Shown: piece after piece, positions 20,358-29,769 of the stretch
Numbering within the stretch: the stretch's first letter is position 1
Layout: each line of letters begins with the position of its first letter
DNA from: Isochrysis galbana
Lineage: Eukaryota > Haptophyta > Isochrysidales > Isochrysidaceae
Direction of reading: 5' to 3'
NCBI GenBank assembly: GCA_018136815.1
Contig: CM030931.1
Location: 1,043,511 to 1,107,510 of the forward strand
DNA: 64,000 nt
The notes under the pieces: generated by a model
The model's database searches: none
Told to the model about the DNA's origin: nothing
The model's input: only the letters and a program-made list of their open reading frames with translations
Program-made: the position numbers and the translations under genes

Positions 20358-21875
20358 CTACTCTGGTATCAATGGTATCACCTTAGCTGGCTGCATGCTT
20401 TCAGATTTTGGTCGAACACCCAGGACATCGAGCTGTAAAATATCGGCTTCACAGCCGAGGATGTCACCCAGGGAAGGGGTTGTGCGGCCGAAATCTCCAT
20501 GCACAAACTCTTTCACGTAGGTGCCGGCCTGGGTGGTGAGGTCTAGCAGGATGAAGCGGGAAGTGATGCAAGTACCTCGAAGAGCGTGAATGGACCGTTG
20601 CCGAACAGCATGAGTCCGTCGGTGCAGCACCCTTAGTGGCGTCAATTGAGCTAGTTCGATTGGGCACTTGGATGAAAGCGTGTCGAGCTCACTTTGTGTG
20701 ACGTCTCGCCCGAGATGCACCACCGCTCGATAATCTTTGATATGCCCGTCCTCACCTTCCTTGACCAAAGCTTGCACGTATGCAGCATCACATACTCGCA
20801 GTCCTCGCACGTGGACGATCTCCGATTCGCAGATTTGTGCCTGTATTTCAGATAGCTTGTTGTCTGGCAAGGTACCTCGGCGCACCCCACGGAGCTCGAG
20901 CATGAAAGGGCGACCGTGACCGAGCATCCGCACATCTACATCTTCACGACCCGCAGAGTGAAAGCGAGCTAGGTCTGCACCAAACGCCTTGATGACACCT
21001 ACTTCAATTTGCTCCTGCACAGAGGTGTTGCATTTCCTCACGCCGTCAATAATCCATGCTGTCTGTGGTAGTTGGCGTGAAAGCTTTATGTAAGACCCCG
21101 TCAGGAAGATAGGGACATGTTCAATGGTACCACTGATGCGTGATGGCGTTTCCGGTTTTGGTGGCGGAAACAAGATGGAGTCAACGAGGAGCTGTAGAGA
21201 TTGAGGATCGGCCAGAGCCTTGATTACGGCCCGAATAGAATCGGTGCTGTCTGACACCTGGCCAAATTGGCCAGTGCCTTTGGAGCCATCGACAACCTCT
21301 TCCGCCCCTTGGTGGTACGGTCTCTTGCGTTGCTTGGGTGGCAAGGGCAACAGAGGGCGGAGAACATCAAGTTCCTGAATCTCGGCCTCTAAGCTCGCAC
21401 GTTTCACAAGAATATTAACTTGAAGCGGCGCCTCGAGTATATTGGTCATGCCAGTCTCGCGAGACACGGGATCGATCAGGGCCCATCTCAGTGCTTCCTT
21501 CAGGTCCACAACATCTTCAAAGCTTTCCACCACAGAATTCAAGCCGCTCTCTCCGGCAGGATCGTCTGGCGGTCTTGTAGCATAAAGCCAGGCAGCACGT
21601 TCACGGACGAGGCAGCTCGAGGGAAGCTGTACGTTGAGAGTGAATTGGTTCGCCTCGAATCCGGCCATCTCTTCGACCAACTGCGTACACAACTCTTGGA
21701 GCAGAGCTCCGTCGAGTGCGCCGACACAGACGGAGCAATTGGAGGCGTCATTGGTTGGTACGTCGTCTTCCAGCTGTTTGTATCTCTGGCTGTTGCGCTC
21801 GGCGCACAGCCTCAGTGCGCATAGACGACAGCATCCCAGCGATTTGGCCAGGCCGCACACGACACCGTCGCCCAT
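20358..21875 (-). CDS. PUS10: tRNA pseudouridine synthase Pus10 (505 aa)
   Basis: Pus10 isomerises uridine at positions 54 and/or 55 in the tRNA T-arm in archaea and many eukaryotes. The ATG at 21875 gives an N-terminal zinc module (CCRLCALRLC) followed by the accessory domain. The catalytic domain starts around residue 250 (PIFLTGSYIKLSRQLPQTAW) and holds AGREDVDVRMLGHGRPF near residue 310, whose second Asp is the expected catalytic residue. The C-terminus has the family stretch TQAGTYVKEFVHGDFGRTTPSLGDILGCEADILQLDVLGV in order. The length fits the family, no introns are needed, and the gene appears complete. No shared upstream block is found at its 5' end. Confidence 0.95.
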   Translation of the reverse strand: MGDGVVCGLAKSLGCCRLCALRLCAERNSQRYKQLEDDVPTNDASNCSVCVGALDGALLQELCTQLVEEMAGFEANQFTLNVQLPSSCLVRERAAWLYATRPPDDPAGESGLNSVVESFEDVVDLKEALRWALIDPVSRETGMTNILEAPLQVNILVKRASLEAEIQELDVLRPLLPLPPKQRKRPYHQGAEEVVDGSKGTGQFGQVSDSTDSIRAVIKALADPQSLQLLVDSILFPPPKPETPSRISGTIEHVPIFLTGSYIKLSRQLPQTAWIIDGVRKCNTSVQEQIEVGVIKAFGADLARFHSAGREDVDVRMLGHGRPFMLELRGVRRGTLPDNKLSEIQAQICESEIVHVRGLRVCDAAYVQALVKEGEDGHIKDYRAVVHLGRDVTQSELDTLSSKCPIELAQLTPLRVLHRRTHAVRQRSIHALRGTCITSRFILLDLTTQAGTYVKEFVHGDFGRTTPSLGDILGCEADILQLDVLGVRPKSESMQPAKVIPLIPE

Positions 21876-21934
21876 CCGAGAGGGGCGAGGAATGTTTACT
21901 AGCTAAGGAAGTCTACTATCTGTAGTGTCAACTA

Positions 21935-22130
21935 CTTTTATAAGTGGGGGTCAATTGGGGCCTCGCGCCCCCCTCACTCCATCCCAGACACCCCCTGGGT
22001 GGGCCTGCACAATCAACCTCAGCCCCTGCCTTCTCAACTATCAGTAAAACTGATAGGGTCATGGGGGCCTCGTTCCCCCCTTCCTCCATCGCAGACACCG
22101 CCTGGGTGGGCCTGCACACTCAACTCAATT
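21935..22130. repeat. Repeated GTGGGGGTCAATTGGGGCC unit, two degenerate copies
   Basis: The unit at about 21945-22030 recurs at about 22060-22120 (CATCGCAGACACCGCCTGGG) and on the opposite strand at 425-545. A hairpin CTATCAG-TAAAA-CTGATAG plus GGTC-ATG (22038-22063) lies between the copies, as at half-LINE 5' ends, but the following frame is different. Confidence 0.65.
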
Positions 22131-22174
22131 TGGGCGCGTACATGGCGTACGGGTACGGAGGTACGGAGAGGGTT

Positions 22175-22365
22175 TACATACTAACTATGGACGTTACGCC
22201 GGGGGGGGGGTCGCAAGTGGGAGTTCGCGAGAGCGCGCGGGGCGGGAGGGGGAGCGAGAGAGAGGGAGAGGGAGAGGGAGAGCGAGAGAGCGAGAGCGAG
22301 AGCGAGAGAGAGCGAGCGGCGAGGGAGAGGGAGAGGGAGAGCGAGAGCGAGAGCGGGACCGCACA
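22175..22365 (+). repeat. Purine-rich (GAGAGC/GAGGGA)n tract
   Basis: Degenerate GAGAGAGGGAGAGGG and GAGAGCGAGAGC units span about 120 bp, preceded by a run of ten Gs. Simple sequence. Confidence 0.85.
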
Positions 22366-22374
22366 TTGTTTGAT

Positions 22375-22484
22375 TGTTTCACTACATATTTTCTACATAT
22401 TTGGGCGGATTTCCTACATATTTCGACATATTTTTACTACATATTTGGGCAAGAAAAACTACATATTTCTACCTGCTAGGCCTA
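22375..22484. mobile_element. Right end of a hAT-like element
   Basis: Five ACATATTT motifs are packed into 100 bp. The outer end, read inward, is TAGGCCTAGCAGGTAGAAAT then ATGTAGTTTTTC, similar to the ends at 14819, 26788 and 32367. I did not find its left end or a target duplication. Confidence 0.7.
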
Positions 22485-22536
22485 GCTGTTGGGCGGTACG
22501 TCTGCATGGCGTCCGCCATGTCCTGGTCGGCTGGTA

Positions 22537-22925
22537 GGGCGGTCAAACAGTGTTTTTTTATTAGGGGTGAAAAAATGACCATCTCAGAATTGAGGAAATT
22601 TGAGGATTTTTTTCGGGAGAAAGTTCCCAATACACCCAACTAGCACATATCCGGGGCCCATTAGGACCCGGACCCCTCCCTTGGGCCCCCACAACAAAAC
22701 GTAATCGAAAACAGACAAAAGACGCTAAAATCGCAAAAGCTTGAAATAATAAAACAACTGAGCGTTAGTACCACTACTCCCACTAGCCCGGTACTATCAC
22801 GACACCCCTCAGCGCACTTGCCCGCACGCCTTGAAGTGATGGCACAGACACATACACCAATGCATCCCTTCAAATCTCCCCCCTCGCAAACCCCCGGCTC
22901 CCATTATAACTCCCCACAAGTTACA
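22537..22925 (-). repeat. Dispersed repeats (TAGGGCGGTCAAACAG family and a GTACCGGGCTAGTGGG family)
   Basis: 22537-22756 is the reverse complement of 54668-54893 and also matches 62282-62440. Its outer end is TAGGGCGGTCAAACAGTG. Next to it, about 22745-22925 matches 32510-32690 on the opposite strand, and its first 50 bp recurs at 25881-25930. No coding capacity. Confidence 0.75.
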
Positions 22926-23127
22926 ATGAGGGAAAACCCATTGAGGCGGACCGGTCGACGCCGGCCGACTCTCCGGGGAAAAACACCGGGGGGGGGGGGA
23001 GGGACCTCTCGTCGTGAAGCAGAACGGCCCTTACAGCTCGCGCCGCGAGCAGTCCTCGAAGAAATAAATGACTGCGCCCCCCGATACCTGCCACAGGGAC
23101 GTCTTGAGCCACTCCCTTCTTCTCGCC

Positions 23128-23660
23128 CCTCCTGTCGCCAGCCGCCCCCCTTCGCCCGTTTGCTAACGCAAACGGGGCCCGTTTCTTACCGCACTCCATC
23201 GGGGGGGGCGCAAATTCCCCCCTCTCCCTCTCTCCATTCTCCTCCGCCCCTCTCCCTGCGGCGCGTCGCCATGCGGCGCGCCACGGCCTGCTCTCAGAGG
23301 GCCTTTGGGGGCTCCCAGAGGGCCAGCAAGGGCAGCTCAGGGGGCAGTGGAGGCTGGGGCTCAGCCCCTGGCCCCCCCTGCCTCTCCCACGCTTGCCCCT
23401 CGCCTCGCCAGCCCCTGCCAACACAGCCCTCCTCACACTCACCCTCGCCTCTCGCCTCTCGCTCGATGTCGCTTTCGCCGCCGTCCTCGCCCTCGCTCAA
23501 GCCCGCCTGCCCGCCTTCCTCTGCTGACGGGCCTCAGCCCGTCAGCGTCTCCGAAGTCGTCTCCTCCGCCGCGCCTGCCGCCGGTCTGCCTCCTTCCTCA
23601 TTGCCCTCAGGCCCTATCCCCAGGAGGCCGGCAGGGGCCTGGGCGCGCAGCTCAGGGGGC
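23128..23660 (+). repeat. Second copy of GC-rich repeat joined to gag-like sequence
   Basis: 23128-23420 repeats bases 1-300. It runs directly into a leader and an ATG at 23466 opening MSLSPPSSPSLKPACPPSSA, identical in that stretch to the gag-like ORF at 36649, with SAAPAAG and PSSLPSGP following. The frame then diverges at about 23615. Confidence 0.7.
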
Positions 23661-23997
23661 AAGTGAGGCTGGGGCATGGCCCTCGCCCCTCCTACCTCTC
23701 CCTCGCTGGCTCTCGAGCCCCTGCCAGTCGACTGGAGCTGGCTGGGGGGTCCTGATCAGGGGGGCCCAGGGGGAGGAGGGGCTGGTCAGAGGGATGGGCA
23801 GGCCACGACGGGCCAGGGCGGGCGAGTCAGGCGGGCCTGTGGGGAGAGGAATGGGTCAGCAGGGCTGTGTGCTCCTGGCAAGCCATCAGGCGTGCCAGGA
23901 GAGTGGGTGGTTCCTCCCCCATGGCAGGGGAGGAGTGGAGAGAGGGGGGGGCTCGTGCTCGTGCCCCCCCATGGGCGAACTAAGTATAAACTTAGTT
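23661..23997 (-). mobile_element. GC-rich hairpin element, 5' part, minus strand
   Basis: A perfect hairpin AACTAAG-TTTATA-CTTAGTT (23978-23997) is followed, on the minus strand, by an ATG at 23972 and sequence colinear with 26976 onward (CACGAGCCCCCCC, then CCATGGGGGAGGAACCACCC). The 3' half is missing. Confidence 0.8.
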
Positions 23998-23999
23998 GA

Positions 24000-24431
24000 A
24001 GTTGACGGAGCGTATAATACGTATACGCGACAAGTTGCCATAGCCACACACTCTTTGACTCAAACTCTGCCAATAGACACATTACTTCATCACGCGCCCG
24101 CCTCTGATCTCATCATTATCCAGCCGTATTGACACAACGGAGTGAAACCACGAGTTGCCACAACAAGCGCAACGTTGAACTCTGACAAACACACCCAAAT
24201 CCGATCGTTGTAGATCGTTGCAAGGAGCTAGAGCCGGACATGGCAGGCGGGTTGTGGGAGAGAACGATAAGAATGAATGGCAGGGGAACTCCCATGTGAC
24301 GGCTGAGCAATCTCTATTGCAGCGTATGGATCAAGGCATTGACGACAACAAGTTGCCTTGCATTCTCTTGCCATACAGTGATGTCTTGTTGTGCATTCCA
24401 AGCTCATCTGAGCATGAAGGATACCGAATTA
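24000..24431. other. Downstream of the LysM gene, no gene seen
   Basis: No frame with a recognisable motif. Probably the 3' UTR and intergenic DNA of the LysM gene. Confidence 0.4.
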
Positions 24432-25576
24432 TTAAAGTTCCACCGGCTCTGGAGGTGGCTTGACGATTGCCACGCAGCGTATACATCGGGACATCGACGC
24501 CAACCAGCTGCTTTGCGATCTGCCGTTTGCGTTCGGAGGTTGGGCGATGTTTATGCGGGTTGCACGCGATGAGAGTTCATGAGTGGCTGACTCTGCAAGC
24601 GCATTTTTCTCCCACTGCACCTCTGCTTGCCTTTGCAGCAGTGCAAGATCCATCTGATGGTTTGCGGCATCAAAGAAAACGACGTGAGATGGTAGGACAC
24701 TGCGTAAGCGTAGGAGTGATGCCAAAACGCACAAGACGGGATACTCGCATGCTGCCTGTATTTAGCGCCAACACAGCCATAGCGTTGACTTCAAGCAACC
24801 TCTTGGGTATCAACATGTGGACACGGGCTGGCACTCACCTTATAATCGTTGGATTCGAGGTAGTAACGAGCTTCTCCTGCTGTGCACTTGCAATGACGTT
24901 GGAATGCTAGCATTTGTGTACGCTGCATCTCCTCTCGTACCTCTCCAGCTGCTCGTTGCGCCCAGACAAGTAGAGTACTGCCAGGCCTCACGCAACGACG
25001 CTTCAGGCCATTTAGGCGCTGCAATTCCTCTGACTCCATTTGATGACGCATGCAAATTGCGGAAAACGTGTCGTATGGCCCCACCAAATAAGGAACTAGA
25101 ACTGAAGATCCATGTAGGCCGCCCTCACCTCCGGCTTGCTCGGACGGGTCAGCAGGCGCTTCATCTTGCTTGCAATTTATCGGCACGGAAGTTGTCATTG
25201 CTGGTCGCAGCAGCTTCAAGCCACTGGCTGGGGTAGATGCCAGATCTTCTGTTTTCAACTGAGGCTGCTGAGCCACACACATAGTGCCGCTGGGATCTTG
25301 GAAAACAACCACATCTGAAGCCTCCGTCGAATCAGTCGCGCACAGGTGAGGTCGCCGTAAAGGCTCCGACGGTCGCAGCCACAGCTGGTCTAAGGCAGCC
25401 GTGGCGGATTCGTCCTCCAAATGCACGCCAAATCTACAGCCCTGAGCAGTTTGAGACGGGTCACGGCAGCACGTCCAGCCAAGGCGACGGTGCTGGCCTG
25501 GGTGGTACCAGCACTGATCCTGCTCGTCTCCAGGCGAGTACAGCCTCTCGCAGCGCACGCAACGCGAGAGCGACAT
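24432..25576 (-). CDS. LysM-domain protein with CHORD-like zinc module (319 aa)
   Basis: Exon 1 is 25576-24839 and exon 2 is 24653-24432. The intron has a GTGAGT donor and CAG acceptor, phase 0. The start is the ATG giving MSLSRCVRC; the frame is open further up but only from a GTG. Residues 6-52 form a cysteine/histidine cluster (C-x2-C, CWYHPGQ, WTCC, GCRFGVH) in the order of a CHORD-type zinc domain. A single LysM follows (VPYLVGPYDTFSAICMRHQM...LNGLKRRCVRPGSTLLV). The C-terminus, created only by splicing, reads EARYYLESNDYK then MDLALLQRQAEVQWEKN. This resembles the small helical tail of cytosolic LysM proteins. No signal peptide is seen, so an intracellular role is likelier than chitin sensing; the function is unknown. 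Confidence 0.85.
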
Positions 25577-25804
25577 GGTCCAAATGAAGCGCGCGTGTGC
25601 CAGCGGCGGACAGGGAGACGCGTGGACGTCTCGTATGCACGTCTCGACCTCCTCACGCCCGGGAGCGGCCTCTGCCTGAACGGCGTGCCTTGAGAGAAGA
25701 ATGGGGAAGGGGGTCACGGCAGGGGGGCGAAAGAGGCTTCCTTCTCGTCGAGACGGTCATAAGAGTCAGAGAAAAGTGTCCGCTTCTTCTTGGCCCAGAT
25801 GGTG

Positions 25805-25880
25805 TCTGTCAGAGTTTTCTTGTTCGTGCTGGTTTAATTAACCTTAGTATTATGGGACCGTACCCTTCATCGGCAACCGA
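25805..25880 (-). promoter_or_regulatory. Shared upstream block, copy at the LysM gene (truncated)
   Basis: In gene sense: CGGTTGCCGATGAAGGGTACGG, CCCATAATACTAAGG, TTAAACCAGCACGAACAAGA, AAACTCTGACA. The outer GC-rich half is missing; it is cut at 25880 where a dispersed repeat begins. The distance to the ATG (about 230 bp) is larger than at the other four genes, so part of the 5' UTR may lie between. Confidence 0.5.
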
Positions 25881-26174
25881 ATAAAACATCTGAGCGTTAG
25901 AACCACTACTCCCACTAGCCCGGTACTTTGATGAATAGGGAACACGGGCAGAAATCCACATCACCCAGCAACCCCCCAACAAAGGGCCATAAGGTGGGTC
26001 TAGTTGCTAGTTGAAATCAGTGCCATCGCTGAAGCAGCATCGTGTACAGTGTAAAAAAAATTCCCCAACCCATCCTCGACCCCCGAACCACTGGCCTTCC
26101 CAGCCCAGCATTCTGGTCCGCTGAGCCGCCGGTCCTCCAGAAAGTTCAGAGATGGTAAAACTAATGCTCTCATT
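25881..26174. other. Repeat fragment and unclassified sequence
   Basis: 25881-25930 (AATAAAACATCTGAGCGTTAG, ACCACTACTCCCACTAGCCC) matches 22745-22795 and the reverse of 32637-32690. The remainder to 26174 shows no gene. Confidence 0.55.
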
Positions 26175-26787
26175 TATCAGTAAACTGATAGGGTCATGGA
26201 GCGCGCGCCGCCTCCCTCCCTCGCTACCGCTGCCCTCGCCGCGTTGGACGAAGCTCTGATGGACACGCCAATGTCGCCGAAGCGACCGCGCCAGGACGAC
26301 CCCCCCAGCCAGGTGGGCACCGGAACCGCCCCGCCACGTCCCAGCATCACCACGAACAGCGTGCGAGAAGCTGCCATGCTGGCAGAAATGCTACATACAG
26401 CGCGCACAAGCACAAGCCCCACAACACCCTCCACAGCCACACATGGCACAGCCCACGGACAGGACGATCCATCAGGGAAGACCCCCGGGTCTGGCCTCTA
26501 CACAGCCGCGATACCGCCCTCGCGCTCGCGCGCGAGGGGCAGGCCCGGCACCATCAATGCCACAGAGCGCTTGTGCTACCGCGGTCAGGTTCGTGCCCAG
26601 CATTAGTGTGCCTTTGTCGTTGATTGTAAAGACGGGGGCGCAAAGCTCACGCGGGGACTTGAGCTTCGGTTTTCTCCCTTGGGAGGCTTTGTTGGTGCGT
26701 GCGGCCGAGGACCTGTCCGGGGGTTCGAGGCCTCTGACACTGACAAGGATCGTGCGTGAATCTGCTTAGAGTCTTTTCGATGATCGG
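26175..26787. mobile_element. ORF1 start joined head-on to LINE ORF2 3' part
   Basis: The plus-strand hairpin TATCAG-TAAA-CTGATA (26175-26190) and ATG at 26196 open MERAPPPSLATAALAALDEA, with the basic PMSPKRPRQ motif. At about 26560 the sequence switches to the minus-strand C-terminal part of ORF2 (colinear with 9371-9588), which runs to 26787, where the hAT-like element interrupts it. The ORF1 part is a different subfamily from 59961 but keeps the same hairpin/ATG layout. Confidence 0.8.
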
Positions 26788-26933
26788 TAGGGGTAGGTAA
26801 AAATATGTACATATCGTACTACGTATTTGGGCCCTTCCTGGGCGAGTCTACATATTTGGGGGGGGGGCGGCGTATCTCCCTACATATTTGCGTATCTCCC
26901 TACATACATATTTGGGGGGGGCGGGGCGTATCT

Positions 26934-27726
26934 CCTACATATGTTGGGCCAACTAAGTTTATACTTGGTTGACCCATGGGGGGGCACGAGCCCCCCCCTC
27001 TCTCCACTCCTCCCCTGCCATGGGGGAGGAACCACCCATCCTCCTGGCATGCCTGATGGCTTGCCAGGAGGCCACTGCCCTACTGACCCACTCCCTTCCC
27101 CACAGGCTCGCCCCATTCGCCCATCCTGGCCCCTCGTGACCAGCCCATTGCTCCAACCCCCCTCCCCCCCTGGTCGACAGGCAGACAGGTGCAGACTGGG
27201 GGCCCCAGAGGCTCGGGAGCGCCAGCGAGGGAGAGGCAGGGGAGGCCAGGGCCCAGCCCCAGCCTCCTCTGCCCCCTGAGCTGGCCTCCAGGAGCCTCCA
27301 GGGGCCGCCAGAGGGCAGCTGGAGGCCTGCCGCAGGCGCGCCATCGCGCGTGCCGCAGGAGAGGGGAGAGAGAGCGCGGAAAAGGGGGTGGGCGCGAGCG
27401 AGAGCTCCGCCCACCGGAAAATCGGTAAGTCTCGCGCCTGTTTACAGGATAAGACGAGACAGAGTGGGCCGCCCACTCGGAGACACAGGAGGAAGGGGGG
27501 GAAAGATCACCGGGGGGTGGCGCGGGCCACCGGACCATATCTAAGCCCTCCACCCCAATCCCCCTAGTAGTGTACGGGGGGAGCCGCCTGATGGCGGGGG
27601 GAGAAGGGCCGGGGAATGGGGGTGTAGAGAGTATGCTACGTGCTACTTGTAGTGGGTAGTGGTTCCATTCGCCGCGAGTGCGGTAAGAATATTAAAAGGT
27701 TTTTTTTCCCCTACATATGTTGGGCC
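26934..27726 (+). mobile_element. Complete GC-rich hairpin element (SINE-like), 17-bp duplication
   Basis: CCTACATATGTTGGGCC occurs at 26934-26950 and 27710-27726. The 759-bp element between starts with the hairpin AACTAAG-TTTATA-CTTGGTT, then GACCC and an ATG at 26976. It ends GAATATTAAAAGG plus eight Ts (and CC). The frame from the ATG is proline/glycine-rich low-complexity, with no RT. The 3' half (about 27430-27709) recurs at 55020-55325, the 5' half at 23661-23997 and 5240-5355. It shares its 3' end style and duplication length with the LINE, so it is probably mobilised by LINE proteins. Confidence 0.9.
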
Positions 27727-27898
27727 CACTCGCGCGAGGAGGGGGAGGGGGGGGGGGGCACGCGGGAATGACCGTTTTGTTCGGTGAGTCGCAACGGCGC
27801 GAACGAGTACGTGATACTTTCACGTGTTTCTTTAAGACTTGGTAGAGGGGGCGGAGGGCGGTGGCAACAAGTGACGGGAGCGACGGGCGGCGAGCGTC

Positions 27899-28423
27899 AT
27901 GCCGCCAAATGACAGCCAAGCAGGTCATGCCACTCTCCCCTTCCTTCCCCTCGCCCCTCTCTCTGCCCCTGCCCCATGCGTGCTGACCCGCGCCCGCACA
28001 TCTCCCTCGCCCTTGCAGGTCAGCGAGGCCGCAAACGCCGCTGCACGAGCCGCGTGGCGTGGCGTGGGAGCGGCGGCAGTGATGCTGCGAGCCCCACGTC
28101 CGCACGCGAGGTCGACGGCGGCGACTGCTGCAGCGTGTGCTCGGACGACACCGCGGACGAGTCCACGAACGAGAGCCAGGAGATCGACTGCACCGAGGAC
28201 GACCACACACCGTCATCTTGGAAGGTGGGGGCGACAACCAAAAAAAAGATTTGACACGGGCGCCTTTCGCCCCTTGTACGAGTCGAACGATAAAGGTAAT
28301 CTCACTCCCAGCGCGGAGCTACTAGCCCTAGCCACAAGACTAGGAGTAGAATACATGGTAAAGTCCGACCCCGACACGGGCTCCGAGAAGAGCCAAAACG
28401 CAACAGGAAAAAGAACGAACTAA
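27899..28423 (+). pseudogene. Coding-like fragments carried in the hAT-like element
   Basis: Frames here read CCSVCSDDTADESTNESQEI then DCTEDDHTPSSWKVG, and further on FDTGAFRPLYESNDKGNLTP then SAELLALATRLGVEYMV. The second resembles the extreme C-terminus of the LINE ORF2 (FTINDKGTLTLGMNLSAVAQAL). The first shares the acidic-then-KVG pattern with the other hAT-like element. Stops and frame changes separate the pieces. Confidence 0.35.
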
Positions 28424-28943
28424 CACGACCAGCCGATAATCTGCGTAGAACCCTTGACCGCGCGGAAACACAATGCACTGGGAAAAAAGAATCAGAGTGA
28501 ACCTTACAACAAGCCTGCCCCGAAAACACATCCAAAACCGGGCCCGTGGTAGCGCACCAGGGCCGCACCCCCGACACCGAAGACAAAGGAAAGAGGGGGG
28601 GAAGGGGAGGAGGTGGAAGAAAGGGATGGAAGGGCGATGTATGATACGCGGAGAAAGGTGCTGTCTAGCATAGGTGTGTAGCCCTGAATCTTCAGATCTT
28701 TTTTTTTTCATCTTGGAAGGTGGGCAAAACACCTTGCTAGATAGTAGATAGATAATTAATAGATAAGTAGGTGTTCGGAGATCTCGGAGTGCGTGAGCGC
28801 GTTAGCTTACTTAGTAGAAAAGCAGAAAACTTGACTACATAACTACATATTTTCTACATATTTGGGCGTGGAGTCTACATATTTTCAACATATTTCAGCG
28901 ACATATTTGGGCGATTTTTTCTACATATTTTTACCTACCCTTA

Positions 28944-29130
28944 ATGATCGGCACGTGGTGAAAGGTTTAGTTGTCGAATTCTACTTTGTAGAAGTCGCCT
29001 ATTATGTATCTCCATGCTACAAGCTAGAGAGCTTTGAGGCTGTCGGGTGTCCGTGCGTTCGGGTATGCGAACAGTCTATCCTTGATTTTCTGGACCGTTG
29101 ATCTGTTCCTTTCAGGCGTGTAGCCAGAAG
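28944..29130 (-). pseudogene. Continuation of the interrupted LINE ORF2
   Basis: Colinear with 9581-9770, from the GGCACGTGGTG motif to GGCGTGTAGCC. It completes the LINE copy split by the hAT-like element at 26788-28943. Several stops are present. Confidence 0.88.
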
Positions 29131-29165
29131 TGAGAAGCAGAGACCTCAGTATAAACATACAGAGG

Positions 29166-29351
29166 TTAGAATGAGCATCCACGATGCATGAGATGGATGT
29201 ATCCATGATAGTCAAGGAGCACAAGATCGCCCGCCTGGCTGAAGGACATGTCGTAAATTGCGTCTGTGTCAGCTTGTTGATCTTCATTTTCTGAGTCTGG
29301 GCATGCCCCTGAGGGGCGGGTCCAAGGGGGAGTAGGGGTCAGTCGCGTCAT
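29166..29351 (-). CDS. WD40-like N-terminal fragment (61 aa), doubtful
   Basis: From an ATG at 29351 the frame encodes DAIYDMSFSQAGDLVLLDYH then GYIHLMHRG, which has the strand spacing of a WD repeat start (FS-x-x-GD-x-x-L-x-D-x-x-G-x-I). It ends at a stop 60 codons in, beside the truncated LINE at 29130. It could be the first exon of a gene cut by the insertion, or chance. Confidence 0.25.
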   Translation of the reverse strand: MTRLTPTPPWTRPSGACPDSENEDQQADTDAIYDMSFSQAGDLVLLDYHGYIHLMHRGCSF

Positions 29352-29769
29352 GAGTTGGCGAGGGTGGAGAGGCAGGAGCTTAGGCTGTCTGGGAGGTCTT
29401 GGGTTGAGTGTGGCGGCTGGCGTTTTCCCTCTGTGTTGGACAGAGACGAATGGGGCTTTCTTGCGTCAGATAGATTGTCAGGACGTTGTGCCCATAAGGG
29501 CCACCCGGCCGCAGGCCGCTCCGCCGAGGCGGCGCGACCCTTGCCAGGGTGGGGTGAGATTATTAAAAGGTCTAGTTGAATTTAATTGGTGAGCCCCCCC
29601 CCCCCCCACACCCATCACATAGCTGCGCCCATATGTATAAAAATAGCCGTAGAGGACAAAGCAATCAAACATCCAAGGAGGGTGTGCCGAAGTGCCAAAG
29701 CGGAAGCAACTCGCCATAGATTCTTCACCGGCCTCTTCACATGAGCGGAGGCAATTCCTCTCTTAAATG
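29352..29769. other. Repeat debris with a LINE-type 3' end
   Basis: 29545-29575 (GGTGAGATTATTAAAAGG) resembles the shared 3' end of the LINE classes on the plus strand. A run of about fifteen Cs lies at 29597-29611. No gene. Confidence 0.5.

Larger units (their letters stand above)
26780..28951. mobile_element. hAT-like element inside the LINE copy, 8-bp duplication
   Basis: The element spans 26788-28943. The left end is TAGGGGTAGGTAAAAATATG; the right end, reverse-complemented, is TAAGGGTAGGTAAAAATATG. ATGATCGG flanks it at 26780-26787 and 28944-28951, and the uninterrupted LINE has one copy (ATGACCGG, 9581-9588). The ends fit the YARNG rule of hAT. Subterminal ATATTTGGG/ACATATTT motifs crowd both ends. 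No transposase is recognisable; a GC-rich hairpin element is nested at 26951-27709. Confidence 0.9.

Noticed and set aside
26175-26820. Twin-priming inversion to explain ORF1 (+) joined to ORF2 (-) at about 26560
   Set aside because: The LINE 3' UTR and a flanking duplication are missing at this junction, so an independent insertion or rearrangement fits equally well.
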